64,000 nt of DNA from Corynespora cassiicola (GCA_022059125.1 JAEUWY010000005.1:3596001-3660000), one strand, 5' to 3'. Shown: positions 12,520 through 25,319, counted from the first letter of the stretch. A program made the numbers and translations. Notes: a model not told the origin generated them from the sequence alone.

Positions 12520-13856
12520 GACAGGGACAACACGGCATGTCTCGCACGGTGACGCAAGCCTAAGCCTCCAGGCCTCCAGGCCTCCAGACCATCAGAGCGG
12601 GTGCACTTCCAGAAGACGACGGACGAAAAGGTCGGGCAAACCCCTGATGTTCGGAGGGCCAAGGACCCAAGGCAGCGCTAGCGCCGACGCGGAACCATGG
12701 AGATTCCGATCCGGCTGCCCTTGCCACGAGGCCCCGCTGTTCAGCCCTACGGACCCTCGGCGACACGTACAAATGCTTCCGGATTCCCTGTGTTTCTGCG
12801 TCTACTCGTGCCCGCCGTGTCCCTAGGGCTTCGGGATGGCCAGGCACCTTCCTACCCGTCCCTTTCCATGTCTCTGCTTCGTCTCTAGTGCTGAGCCCTT
12901 CTTGGGGCCCTTCGTACCGCCTTCCGTTCTTGTGTTTATATATGGGGCGCTCATGTCAGCCTAGGACATGGGACCAGATGCCATTTGTCTGCTGGCTATC
13001 AACACAACGCCCCAGTCTCAACCTCGCCTGGGCCTCCGGCCTGCTGGATACGTACCACTCCGTTCCTCCGTCAGCCTGGTTGCGCCGCTAGCCAGTCAGA
13101 CAGGCTCCTGTGCGACCCAACCTGCCGCCATTGCACCCCTCCCCCCGGAACAGCTACAGCAGGCCACAACCCCATGCATTGAGCCATTTTTCTCGTCGTG
13201 TACCATCCGAGCCCCCGGATCTGCCTCTACAGTGCCTTCCGGCTAAGCGTTTGCCCAGTGGTGCATTACAAATTGGCCACCAAGCCGATCCACTGAACCT
13301 GCTGTTTAGCCTTTGTATAGCTGATGTATTACTAGATTATCGACACATGACATCACATGCACACACGCCCACAGTGGCATCTATTCTCCCTCTCTTTTTG
13401 TAGATGAAATTAATTCATTGATCTGCCGTGTATGATTACCCTTAGACATCAGTCCACTGTCTCTCAACCCCAAAACAAGCTACACCAAGTGCACTACAAA
13501 GGAGAAAGGAGAGACACAACTATCCCCACAAGCCCATGCTCCGTATCCTGCCATCTTGGCTGTATGCTATGCATCTGCCGTTACTACAGTATTGCGTCTG
13601 GGCTGAACATCAGAGATCGGGCAGCAAGGGACCAGAGCGGGGGTCTACTTAGACACACTTTCTCCGCCAAGTATTCCTCTGGCCCTGATCTCTGGGCTAA
13701 GCCCTAACTCCGTCCTGTAGGTCCTGAAGCCCCTAAAACATCCCGAGGCCAAGCCCATGGACCGGGGACGGGTGACAACTGTTCAATCTCCCGGGCCGCC
13801 AGCTTCCATGATGGACATTGATTATCCCACGCCAGCCAGTCGCTAGTGCCGTCTAT
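11920..13856. other. gene-free interval upstream of the ABC transporter gene
   Basis: It combines the ABC transporter promoter side with the 3' side of the F-box/WD40 gene. A (CAG/AGC)n run lies at about 12489-12521. Open frames here carry no recognisable domains. I found no gene in it. Confidence 0.55.
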
Positions 13857-16695
13857 TCAGACGGAATCGCCAAAGAACCGGCTGGCGAGCATAATGTCTT
13901 TGTCGTTGTTCGCAAAGTCCCAACCCACAATGGTAGGATCCTGGCTGCAACAAATGATTCTCCGCGCATCGAACTGGAGCTTGAATACTCGAGAGTTGGT
14001 GCTCTGGCCGCCATTGAGGGGGCCGGCAAGAGGGTGATGGTGATGGTGTGGACCGTGGTGGTGATGGTGCGGTGCCACATTGGGAGCGCCGCCATGTTGC
14101 GCTGGCTGCGCGCCTGCATTCTGCCCCACAGTCGCTCCTGTTTGGGCTCCAGCGCCTCCAGTGGCATTGTGCGTCCCAGTGCTTGTGGCGACAGCCGCGT
14201 TGTTCGCCGTGTTGCTCTGCATGGCTTGAGAGGCTGCGTGGAGCGCCTGGGCTTGCTGTGCAAGGTTTTGCGCGGCATGAGCCTGTGCCTGTGCCTGTTG
14301 TGCTAGGGCTTGAAAGTTTGACTGCTGGGCAACTGCATTTGCCGGCGGTGGTTGCTGTTGGATTTGGGGTTGAGGTTGGTTGGCGGCGGCGGCGGCGGCG
14401 GTTGCATGGTTTCCGTGCCCATGATTTTGAGCAACGGGACGCCGTGGACGGCCGCCAGCGGCTCGGACGGCTTCGTTTTGATAGAGCGTCTTTGATTTCT
14501 CCCAGGCCCCATCGGCGCCCTTCTTCCAAATGATGACGGTCTCATCATAAGATCCGGAGACGATGCGAGCCCACCTGCTGCCGCCGCCACCAGGGGGAAG
14601 CTTAGCTCCATATGCAAATAGCGCCTTCGGGTCTCGAGAACCAGCGTTCCGTGCCCTGCGCTCCGCTCTAGTCAATTCTTGAGTGATGAGCCCCTTCCTC
14701 TGTGCCTCGAAGAAACTGTGATCCACAGCACGGGCTTCAGCCTCCAACTCCTCCTCATTGCCGGGCAAATCTCCAAACTGTGCCTGGACGGTGCGCACCA
14801 GATTAGAATGACCCTGTAGGCATGCCACTTCAGCCCCCGTGGCCCTATCAAAGATGCGCACAGTCTCGTCGGAGCTGCCGCTTACGATTCTTCGGCCATC
14901 GAACTGCACGCAAGCGATCCCTTTACTATGGCCCGAGAAAGTTCTGGAGCACGCACCGGTACGGACGTCCCATACCTTGACGCTGCGATCACCAGAGGCC
15001 GAGACAATCTGGCCATCAAGAATCTGGATTGCATTGACTGCTGCGCCATGTCCCTCTAGAGTCATGATGAGGCTGTATGGCTGAAGCGGCTTGAAGTGCA
15101 GATGCTGGTTCTCGGTCTGGTGTTGCATGTTGATGATGTAAGATGGGAACCGCGCGCTCGACTTGGTGGTCGAGGACGGATAGGCGTCATCGGTTGGCCA
15201 CATCTCGTTGCGGTTCCAGACTTTGATGGTCTTGTCTTTGGAGCAAGTGACGAGGTATCGGTCGTCGAACCGGAGATTCAGGACAGACTCCGAATGGGCC
15301 TTTTCGAGCTTCTTTATCATACGTCCAGTCGAGAACTGCCACAGGATGACATGGCAGTCACTGCCACCAGAGATGACAATGTCCTGGCCTGGCCGCTCGT
15401 CAAATTGCAGACACAAGACCGAGGCAGCGTGGCCAAGCAAGGGCGGCAAAACGAGACGCTGCGTTTCCAGGTCCCAGATGCGCACCGACTTATCGCGGCT
15501 ACCACTGACCAAATATTTGCCCGAATACTGGATGGTATAGACGCATTCGGTGTGTGCCTCCTGCGGATAGTTTGGGTGGGGAAGCTGGAAGTTGGAAAAG
15601 CGTCCAGCATCCCAATTGTCCTCCAAACGGCGCTTTTGTTTGTAGAGGTACTGCCAATTGACTTTGGGCTCGGGGTTTGTGAGGAAAAGGGCGGGGCGTA
15701 TGGGGGGATCGATGGTAGCGAGAGAGGTCGGAGCAGTCGTGTCATCGCCGTTCTCATTTGATTGCTTTCGCCGGCGGGTAGTCTCGGCCGTTGGCGTTGT
15801 GACGGCGGGAGGGTCATGGTAGGATATGCCCTCCATCCTGTCCTCAGCCTTGGCCATGGGGCTTTCGTCCGCTTCCACTGCGCTGTGCTGTTCGCCCCAA
15901 CCGGAACGGCCATCCTTGGCGTTATCAAGTGATAGAGGTTCGAGTCTGTCGTGGATCCCGTTGTCGGGCGAGGCGCCGTCCCCGAATAGCGGCCTCTGGC
16001 GCAGCCTCTTCTTGGTCGAAGGTTTATCGGACTCGGTGTCCTCGGCGGCGCGGGGTCGGGTCTTGCGTTCCTTCTCCTTCATCTCGGCGCGCCTCTTCCT
16101 CTCTGCGTCTTCCGAGACATGCACCTGTGAAAAGTTGGAGTTCCAGCCTTCCAAGCGGAACAGGAGCTTCCACAGCGGGCTGTCGAGCACGCGCGTCCTC
16201 CATGTTCGCGAAAGGGTCGAGGCACGCAACAGCGTCTCTGGGTTAAGGTAGGAAAAGATTTCAAAGGTGATTTCCGGTGGCAGATGTAACACGGGGTCCA
16301 GATGCAGGAGCGGATTGAGCTTCTCGACAATGCTGGCAATAGACGAAGTCCGCAGCGACCGAAGGATGGCGTAGGCAAACTCTACATTGCGTGGTCAGTT
16401 TAGGAGCGCGCCCGACAGACTTGCTGTGGTGAAGGTGGGCCATACCGCTGCGATCATTTTCGCTCATGGTCAAGACCCAGTCGGGGAGTGGATACTGGGC
16501 GTCCTGGTCGATGCCCACGCCGTCGCCTAGGCGCGAGTCGGCGCGCATGACCATGTCGCTCCCGCTTTGACTGCGCGTGTCCTCGGAGTAGCCCTCGTCG
16601 AATCGGTTGGAGCTCATGGAGGAGGCGGGGCGGAAGGCTTGCAGGTAGGGCGGCGCGGAGAATGGGGCGGTCGAGCTGCTCAGCGGGGCCGCCAT
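13857..16695 (-). CDS. F-box/WD40 substrate adaptor of SCF ubiquitin ligase, FWD-1 type
   Basis: It probably recruits phosphorylated substrates to an SCF E3 ligase. Exons are 16695-16446 and 16381-13857, giving 924 residues. The intron joins the codons of a conserved helix (SEFAYAILRSLRTSS). The F-box lies at about 114-160 (LPPEITFEIFSYL). A Lys/Arg-rich linker follows, then a seven-bladed-type WD40 domain with clear units such as VSGSRDKSVRIWDLE, VTCSKDKTIKVWNR and VSGSSDETVRIFD. A long Gln/Ala/Asn/His-rich insertion, including two runs of His, separates the penultimate blade from the last repeat, which ends in FGDSV. From memory, the layout matches Neurospora FWD-1 (a beta-TrCP/Slimb relative acting on FRQ) better than SconB/Met30. 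That assignment is an inference. Confidence 0.85.
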
Positions 16696-18074
16696 GGTGC
16701 CGGCCGGCGGAGGAAGGGGGAGGGCGGGCGTGCGTTGGCGGTGTCCTAGGACGTGAAAAGACAGACTGGCGGCGGCGTGCTCATGGACGAGGCGGGGCGT
16801 GGTCCCTTGTGCTGCCTGGGATGCGGACGAGGGCCAGCGGCGAGCACGTCACAGGGCTGTGCAGGGGCGACGCAACGGTTCGGGGGGCTCGAGGGCTCGA
16901 GGGCAGCAGGGGCGGCGGGGCGGAGATGGGAGAGAGACGAGGCTCGCGGCGGGGGACGCGACTCTGGACCACGACGCGATGGGCGATGTCGGTGTCGGGG
17001 TGGTGTCGATGTGGTAGCCGCGAGGGCCCCAGCACGGACGCAAAGAGGACGGCGGCCCTCCAGGCCCGGGCGGCACTAGCGACCAGCCGGCCTAGGCTGC
17101 GAGCGGGCTAGGCTGGCTGGGTAGGGCCCTCACCTGGGCGCTGCTAAGCGGCTAGCGGCCAGGCGTGGGCCCGCCTTGGGCTGTCTTCTCTCAACGACAT
17201 GGCTCGGTCTGATGTAGACGACGGCCGGGCAGGTTGAAACGGCTGCATTTGTCAGGCGGGCACGGCGGGCAGAGGGGCGCGCAGAGGGCGCGCCTGGGGG
17301 GAGGGCGGGCGGGTGCAGAGCCTGAGGCGGCAGCGGCAGCGGCAGCAGCAGTAGCAGCAGTGCGAGCGAGAGCGTCGGCCCCAGGTCCGCAGCGGACACG
17401 GAGCAGCCAGCAGCAGCAGTGAGCAGCCAGCAGCCAGCAGCGGGCAGTGGGCAGTCGTGTGCAGTGCAGCGCAGCGCCGTGTGGGCGGACTGGCGGCCGT
17501 TGAGCGAGAATATGCTCCGGCGGCTCGTGCTCCTTGACTCGTCGCTCGCGCGGCTGCAGGCGTGATGCGGCAAAAGCCAGCATGAGTGCCCGCCGGGTGC
17601 CCACCCAGTGCCCTCGCAGCGCCCTCGCAGTGCCCAGGTGGGAGCCGCCGCCCGTCACGTGAATGCCCTCCCGACGCCCAAGCTCGTTGTTTCAGCCCGC
17701 CCCTATCGTGCATCCGCCCGCCCACTGCTGCAGCCCTCCATACCCACCCACTGCACCACACATCCCGTCTGCAACGCTGCCACACGCCAACGCTGCAACA
17801 CTGCACCGCCGCCGCTGCTGTCGCTGCTGCTGCTGCTGTCGCCGCTGTTGCTTGCTGCTTGTCGCTTGCTGCTGCTGCTGCTGCCGCCGCCGTCGTCTGC
17901 TCTGCCTCTGCCCGCCGACGCCTGCGCATCTTCCATCACGGCCACTCTCCGCCCGCTGCCCGCCCAACCAGCCAGCCCACCGCCGCTCCCGTCCGACGCT
18001 GGCCTGCGCCCTCCCTCCCTCGCCGCGCCAGACCCGCCAGCAAAGGGAGATGAGGTGCTAGCAGCCGAGCACTA
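16696..18074. promoter_or_regulatory. divergent intergenic region between the F-box/WD40 gene and cdc24
   Basis: About 1.4 kb is shared by two outward-pointing genes. It is very GC-rich, with CAG/CTG-type triplet tracts at about 17330-17440 and 17810-17890 that open many meaningless frames. A palindromic E-box-like CACGTG lies at 17656-17661. No coding sequence is supported, and the promoters and 5' leaders of both genes should be here. Confidence 0.55.
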
Positions 18075-21000
18075 ATGGAGGTTGCCTTCCACTCTGGATT
18101 CGCCGTGAGAGCTCAACCGTCGCCCACCGCCCCTTCGCATTCCCGCATGAACTCGAGCGGCCCGCCAGCCCTCATGTCCCACCAAAGCTACCAGAGCCAG
18201 TACTCTAGCTACTCGCACAGCAGCGCCCGCGACACCCAGTCGAGCCAGGGCACCAGCACTTCTACCCTGTTCGCCGGCCAGCCGCCGGTCTTCTCTCCCG
18301 CAACGTCGACGCCCACGCCCACGCCCGTCAACGGCGGGCCCGTCGAGGCCTCCAACAATGTCCTCAACAAGCGCGCCGACAAGGACACCTCGCTCTTCCA
18401 GCGATGCCTGAACCTGCAGCAGCGCCTGCGCGCCATCCCCGGCTTCGAGCGCTGGATGGTCGAGGAGGAGGACAAGGCCGACGACGATGCCGACCCCGTC
18501 ACCCTGTTGTGGAGGACCTTCCGCAGGGGCTACCCGCTGATGGACGTCTACAATGCCCTCGGCCCCAAGGCCCCCCTCGTCGTCGACGACTCCAAGAAGA
18601 ATGCAGCCAACGAAAAGAAGTTTGAGAAGATGGCTGCCTACAAGTTTATCCAGGCCTGCGTCGGCGAGCTCAGGTTCCCCTCCGAGGAGTGCTTCATCAT
18701 CAGCGACCTGTACGGCGACGATACCACTGGCTTCGTCAAGGTACCTGCCGCCCCTCCCGCGCCCCCGCCACCCACCACAATGCTAACCGATTCCACAGGT
18801 CACCAACGTCGTTAATCGCGTCTTGGACATTCTCGTGCAGATGGGCATCATCGCCACCGAAACCGAGTCGCCCGATGGCTCCTCTGCAAACTCGACCACG
18901 AAGCGCACCCAGCGGGAGCACATCATCGACGAGTTGGTGAAGACGGAACGCACCTATGTGCAGCACCTGGAGCTCCTGCAGTCCTTCAAGAAGCTCGTCG
19001 AGGAAAAGGGCATCATCACGGGAGACAATGTCCATGACATCTTCCTCAACCTGAACGCTCTCTTGGACTTCCAGCGCCGGTTCCTGATTCGAGTCGAGCA
19101 GACAAACGCTCAGTCTGCCTCGGAGCAGAACTGGGGCAATCTATTCGTCTTGTACAAGGACGCCTTCAAGGTTTACGAGCCGTACATTGCCAACCAGAAG
19201 AAATGCGAGGAAATCGCCATGCGCGAGTTTGACAAGCTGAGAGAGACTGGCGGCCCTCCCGAAATGCAGCAGATGGTGGAATCGCCGACGCACTTGACGT
19301 CTTTCCTGCTGAAGCCTTTCCAGCGCCTGGCCAAGTATCCTCTACTGCTCAAGGCATGTGCCCTCCCAACCCCCCTTGATTGCCTCCTTTCTAACGCAGA
19401 GCAGGAATTGCGCGACAAGGGAGATCTCGACGAACAGAGGCGCGAAGACATTTCGGCCGGTATCGAAGCTGCCTCTGCTGTACTCCAGCGAACCAATGCG
19501 GCCATTGACCGCGAGGAGCGCCTCGAAGCGGTCGAAGAGCTAAAGACCCTTGTCGAGGACTGGAAGGGTCACCGCATCGAAGGCTTTGGCGACTTGCTAC
19601 TATACGGCCAGTACACTGTCGTGAAAGGTGAAAGCTTGAACGCAAAGAATGAGGAGCGAGATGTGAGTTCCAACTCTTCATGTAGCTCTATTCACCGCCA
19701 TGATGAACACCTGCTGACAGACTTGGTCTAGTACAAAATTTTCCTGTTCGAAATGATCCTTCTGTGCTGCAAGGAAATCAATCCCAAGAAGGTGAGGGGT
19801 GGTGTCAAGCCTCTTGCCAAGAATGGCAAACCAAAACTGCAACTCAAGGGACGCATCTTCATGCAGAACGTCACCGAGACAATATCGCTACAGAAGCCTG
19901 GTGAGTGACAGACATACAGCCTTGAGGCGGCCACGCACTAATCGAGACCAGGATCGTATACGTGCCAGATATTCTGGAAGGGAGATCCGGGCATCGAGAA
20001 CTTCATCATACGTTTCAACTCGGAGGAAGTAATGAAGAAATGGGCCACTCAAGTCGACACTCAGAGACGCATCTGGAGGGACCACGCGAGGACCAGCAGC
20101 AGTACATCCCAATCACAGCCCTCCAATACGCAGTTCAACTACATGAGGGATCAAGTACTGGAAAATCCCTATAGGGAAGACGACGACGACGATGGCGATG
20201 AGGACCAAGACACGGTCGTCCCTGGCTATCCCCAGGACGGCTATGGCGTGAGGCAGAATAGTGTCAGTGTCCCCCCTCGATCTCGATCGACGACAGGCGA
20301 AAGTGGGCCTTCGACGAGCGAGGTAGATCCTAGGGTACCGCCTCCACGCTTCCCCATGGGCCATGCTTCCCAGGCTCCGCTAACGCTACGCACCCAACAG
20401 CTTGCTAATTCGGCTAACAACGATTCGTACTTTTCACCCACTGCTGAATCACCCATGTCCACATACTCCAATGCTCGAACAAGCTCATCCTCTGCTGGAA
20501 CCTTTCCGTTCCCCAGGCAGGCACCCCCCAACGGGTGGTCACACGATGAGAACAATCGCTATACTGCCCCACCGCCATCGCGGAGTCATTTGTCTCGGGA
20601 CGGGTCCGCAGGTCCTCCCTCTGCCGGCCGAGGGATGCAGCGACCATCATTGCCAGCCAACGCTGGTTCCTCCATGATGGCCCAAGGACGCTTGAGAGCA
20701 GCAAGCAGTCCCGATATACACAACGCAAACCATCCCGGGCGCAGGGTACCAAGTGGACAGCCTGGACAGGCCGGCGTGCCAGAAGTACCGCCGTTTCCAA
20801 CTCACTATGCTTATAATGCGGCCATTGTCAATCGTAGCCAGAGCAATTCGCCTAACGGCTTGCCGCCACGGGCTGCTTCGCAGTCCCCAGCTATCCAGCG
20901 AGATCGTCTAGTCCAGCAACGCACTGCCGCCGAGCTTGCCAATCCTGATTATATGGGCGGTCCAGCCAGGCGAGACCCCAGCAATACCCCTCTTGGAAGG

Positions 21001-21423
21001 ACCATGACACCTGCTTCATCCTTTGAGCGCACACTGACACCCGCATCTGTGGATTCTCGGACCATGTCACCACCGCTGGCATCCCAGACCCCAGGGCCAC
21101 ACGAGATGCAACAAACCATTCCGACGCAGCTCAAAGTCAAGGTCCATTGTCCTTCGGCGGGTAGCACAATGACGCTGGTGGTGAGCACCAACATCAGCTT
21201 CCAGTCACTCAAGGACCGCATCGACGCAAAACTTCAACGCTCAACCAGCGTTTCCCTCAGCACAGGCCAGGTTAAGCTTAAGTATCTGGACGATAACGAT
21301 TTTGTCAGCATCCAGTCGGACGAAGATGTACAGACGGCGTTCGAGACGTGGAAGGAGCAACAACGAGATCTCAACCCGGGCGGACAACAGTTGGGCGAGA
21401 TTGAACTCTTTTGTCAGCGCTGA
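18075..21423 (+). CDS. cdc24: Cdc24-type guanine nucleotide exchange factor for Cdc42
   Basis: It activates the Rho-family GTPase Cdc42 at sites of polarised growth and links to Bem1-type scaffolds. Exons are 18075-18740, 18799-19353, 19405-19662, 19732-19900 and 19952-21423, encoding 1039 residues. Domains in order are a calponin-homology-like region (about 100-222), a Dbl-homology domain (about 260-450, with TERTYVQHLELL and LLKPFQRLAKYPLLLK), a PH domain (about 460-590), a long Ser/Pro-rich linker, and a C-terminal PB1 domain (about 943-1039, with LKYLDDNDFVSIQSDEDV). This order is the Cdc24 signature. The second intron appears to use a GC donor (AAG|GCATGT), is 51 nt, and has no stop if retained. 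The PB1 acidic motif is intact, so binding to a basic PB1 partner is expected. Confidence 0.94.
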
Positions 21424-23405
21424 TTGTGCATCGCATCACATCAGCTTTCCACCAGGCCCGGCATGTTAACGGCGTTTTTTTATGGGTAGCATTTCCTACT
21501 ATACTCCACTTCTATGGGCGGGCCACCAACATTCTACGGCGAATGGGGTCTTTACCTTTTTTTTTTCTTCTTCTTCTCTTATTCCCTCCACTTCTTGGGT
21601 TCATTTTGGGATGGGACGTCGTCAAGGGACTTTTGACCGTTCTGTCGGTGAGGCGCATGGGGGGGGATTTTCCGTCTGCATGACTTCCGGGCCAAGGGAT
21701 TAGACTGTCGAATCCGCGGCTATCAGTGCATCATATATTCCCATGGCTTTTGTGGTAGCATGTTCATCGGTGCGTAGGTAGCCTTTTGTTGTCTTTTTCT
21801 TTTATTTTCCCGCCTCGAGAGGCTGGAGGGAGGAGGGATTTTGGTATGGAATGGGATGGGATAGGACGGGGTGGGATGGGTGTGGAGTGAGGAGAGAAGA
21901 AATGGGGGGACAGACGGGGAGCGGTATGACTGATGACTGGACGACATTGTTCTTTGCAACGGGTGAACTCATGGTCTCACCCACACTTCCACGGAAATGT
22001 TTACTCGGGTTGGCGGGGAAGGTTTGCCGTCTGCACGTGCGTGCGTGCGTGCGTGCGTGTATTTGTGTGTGGCTACCTCGCCTGCCTGTTAGATGTACGA
22101 GGCTGGAGCCTGTTTCTTGGAATAGGAAGACTTCTTTTCGCCTTTTTTTTTTTCTCTCTCGCTTTCTGTTTTTGTTAGCTTACAAATTCCATTCCCCCTC
22201 CCCAACTTCTTCTTCTTCTTCTTCTCCTCCTTCTCCGTCTCTTCTCCCTCCTGTTCCTTTTCGTTGCACTCTTCAACCCGGCTTTTCCCTTTGCTTGTTG
22301 GTTGATGAGTTGTGTTGCGTGATGTGGTGTGATGTGCTTTGGAGCAGGAGAGGAGAAGGGCTTGTATAGGGTGTCTACCGGCATACTTTTTTTGGTGCCT
22401 GGACCTTTTTTTTTTCCATCAAAGGTGCAGGGAGGGCGGGCCCATTCCGTTTCCTCTACATGTACCATGGCTTTCCTTGCCTCCGGAGCCCCACTCATCC
22501 GCAGAGATGGCCAAGGCGTAGTCGCGGTTAGACCGGAGCGGGGGGCGGGGAGCGGGGAGCAAGTAAGGCTTTGGCTAGTGGATGAAGGTTTCTTGCGGTA
22601 GATGGAGGCCAGCACGGCGACGGCGACAATGAGAAAACGAGCCAAAGGGGGAGTAGGCGAGCAGAAGAATCAGGAGAGGAAAAAAAAAAGTATATGTTGC
22701 TGATATTCGGTAGCTCTGCCCTGCCATGTCCTGCTTACCCTACATCACCCTTCCGTCCATGGCGATCCCAGCCTCCGCCCATGTGTATGATGCCATTGGC
22801 GGCAAGTGCGTATGTGCACGTATGCATGTGCCGGAGGAAGGAACGATACCAACACCGTCATCCAACCTGCATTACCATCCGCATCGTCGTCATCATCATC
22901 ATTCTCATCATCATCATTCCCCACCTCATCTCGCGACCGATACGATTCCGCGCGAAAAATATTAAAAAGAAGAACAGCTGGAATTTTGCAAGAAAGAAAG
23001 AAAAACAGAAAGGGGGCGACGCTTCAGGCGGCTAGAGGGCGACGCTTCAGGCGGCTAGAGGGCGACTATCCCTTGCTTGACAGGCCAAAAGAAAGGCTTG
23101 TTTGGTATATAACGGGTTAAACACAGGAGATAATAGAATAAAACCGAAAGGGTATGTTGCGTAGGAAGGGGAGTAAGGGTATATGTGGCCAGTGTGGGCA
23201 TAGGGCAAGGCCGGCGGGAGGAAATCAGACTTGACGATATGAGAGCAAAGGGAGAAATGTGCTCGTGCGAGGCAGTCAAGTCTCGGACCAGACACCCGAG
23301 TAGTATGGTACAAGAACAGTTTGCACGGCGACATGATAGACTTGTCCGAGAAACTTGTTGCTCTGGTCAGATCCAACCTTGAATGCTCTGCGACAAGTCG
23401 GCCCA
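21424..23405. other. gene-free interval between two convergent genes
   Basis: It contains the 3' regions of cdc24 and of the convergent G-alpha-like gene, with poly-T and CTT tracts. A 23-bp unit is tandemly duplicated at 23015-23060. I see no gene. Confidence 0.6.
23015..23066. repeat. 23-bp tandem duplication
   Basis: Two identical copies (23015-23037 and 23038-23060) are followed by the first six bases of a third. The unit begins GGCGACGCTTCAGG. The copies are exact, so the duplication is recent. Confidence 0.85.
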
Positions 23406-25319
23406 TCACCCTCGCGAAGAGCTTGAAAACTTAGCCACGGTACTGTCGCTGAGCGGCGAGCTTAGTACATCGTTCTTACTCGTAGCTCCACTCCGACTTG
23501 CCGCAGTACCCGTTCGAGCGAGACTGTCGCCGGCGGGAGAAGCGCCCTGCTGTTCCCAGACCTCGCTCCTAGCCTTGCGCTGTTGTATGTGGTGCAACGT
23601 CTTCTTGAGCGCGGCGTACAGGTGCTGGTTGTCGCTCATATCCAGGTCCACCCAGAAGGAGTAAATGCTAAGTTGATTCCTGTTGACGTCCTTGAAGCGG
23701 CGGAGGATGTACTGGCGGGCCGACGTCTCTGGGTTGTCACCCGGCCGATATTCGGGGAAGAAGGTAGAAAGCGATGAATGCTGGAGCTTCTCTTTGAAGC
23801 GCGTGAAGTTGTTGAGTAGGAGGATGATGGACGAGCCGGAAAACTTGGGCGAGTTGGCCCAGGACTCAAAGGTCGCAAAGTCGTTGAGTAACTGCGACTC
23901 GGTGGGCTGGCCAAAGTATGGGCGGTCATAAGTGCTCACATCCACCGTGTAAATAAGGGCCGTGGCACCCTCGAGCTGGTGGAACCAGCGCTTGCGGAAT
24001 GGCCCTGGGATGAAGCCGCTGATATTGAACAAATGAACATCAAGATCGTCCCAGGTGAAGCGGAGCTCCTTGATACCGCCTAGAGACTGGTTGAGTCGGA
24101 TGATGTCGGCCTCAGTGGGGACGTAGTCGTCGGCGGCGATCCTTCCCACCTCATGGACAAAGTACGGAGAGTACTGGGGGAAGTCTATTTCGAAGTTTTT
24201 GACGTACAGAGTAGAGAACTGCGGGCTGTGCCAAAGGTTCTCTACTGCGTGGACGGCGGCGGGCGTGATGTTGGACAGCTCGATAGTCTCTACTTCATAG
24301 AGCAGCACGGCGAAATCCTGGCTAAGGTCGGAGGGGAGGTTGATGCCGGTATCCTTTATCAGATCAATCATGGAGTGAACGAGAAGGCGCAAGGTGGAAC
24401 GGATTGCATATCGGTAGCTGATGCGCTCGTCTTTTGGGTAGCCTTCTGCGTAAATGACCTTCATCTGTCGCATGATTAACTCTTTGCCGCTATTCACCTG
24501 GCCCATTAGTATGACTTTGGTCTCACGTCGCAGGGTAGTTGCATCTTCTTCAAGCCTGCGGTCAATGGCCTCGGATCGCATCACAGCAGCGGCATCGAGA
24601 TAGTCTTGTTCGGTGGGACCTTGGTCGTGATGACCTCGGCAGAGCTTAATGTAGAAGAGCAGGCGGAACCATTGGATCATTCTCGAGACATGGGTGAGGG
24701 TGTTAATGCAGCGAGCATTCCACCGCGAAGTGCGCACGAGGGTGTTGAGGGACGAAGCATCTTCCTTTCTAATCTGCCTGCTCTTGTGCAGCAATATCTT
24801 GCGCTGGGCCGTCGTGTGGCTGGATCGGGTTAGACTGGCAGGGTGTCGTCGAGGACGGATATGCAGGGCTCACCATTTGCAAGCAGCCAGGAGCAGGCTC
24901 ACGGCGTCGGTCTGTCGCTTGGCCACGGCGCGCAAGCGGTCCATGGACCGGCTGCCCAAGGCAAGCTTCAGCTTGACGGCACAGTCGGTGTTGTCGTGGT
25001 CAGGCTGGCGGAGCTGAGCGATCAGGCCATCGAGGTTGCGGACCAGCAAGGAGCACGAGGTCATGAGCATGTCAAGGTCCATGAGCAGCTGCGTGTGCAT
25101 GTCGTCGATGGCACAGTTCATCCAGTCCTGCATCTCGGCCAGGTTGGACTTTAGGGCGGTCAATTGGGCGATCAGGTTGATGGACGTGCCGCTGCTGTCT
25201 CGCCAACGGTCGTGCAGCTGCCTCAGGGCGTTGATCGTCTGGCGCAGTCTGTCCATGTTGGATGCGACGGCGCTGACGAGGGCGTGAAGCCTCTTGTCGT
25301 CGGCCATGCCATCCGCCAT
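23406..25319 (-). CDS. G-alpha-like protein with N-terminal helical domain and degenerate GTP-binding motifs
   Basis: Exons are 25319-24874 and 24819-23406, giving 619 residues. Residues 1-150 are alpha-helical and resemble the N-terminal helical domain of fungal STAND/ankyrin proteins. A linker (about 150-245) precedes a full-length G-alpha fold. The G-alpha motifs are recognisable by position but altered. G1 is GQVNSGKE at about 255 (canonical GxGESGKS/T). The switch I arginine is replaced within IIRLNQSLGGIKE. DVGGQ is NISGF, so the catalytic Gln is lost. NKxD is NNFT, and the TCAT position reads FWVDLD. The C-terminus has a Ser-rich extension instead of the usual receptor-contact tail. 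I infer a signalling pseudo-GTPase that binds GTP poorly or not at all. The exact partner is unknown. Start choice: the frame is open upstream to 25595, but MADGMADDK at 25319 is the first plausible start. Confidence 0.85.

Noticed and set aside
12071..12826. 251-codon plus-strand frame upstream of the ABC transporter gene
   Set aside because: It crosses a CAG-type repeat, has no recognisable domain, and overlaps equally open minus-strand frames.
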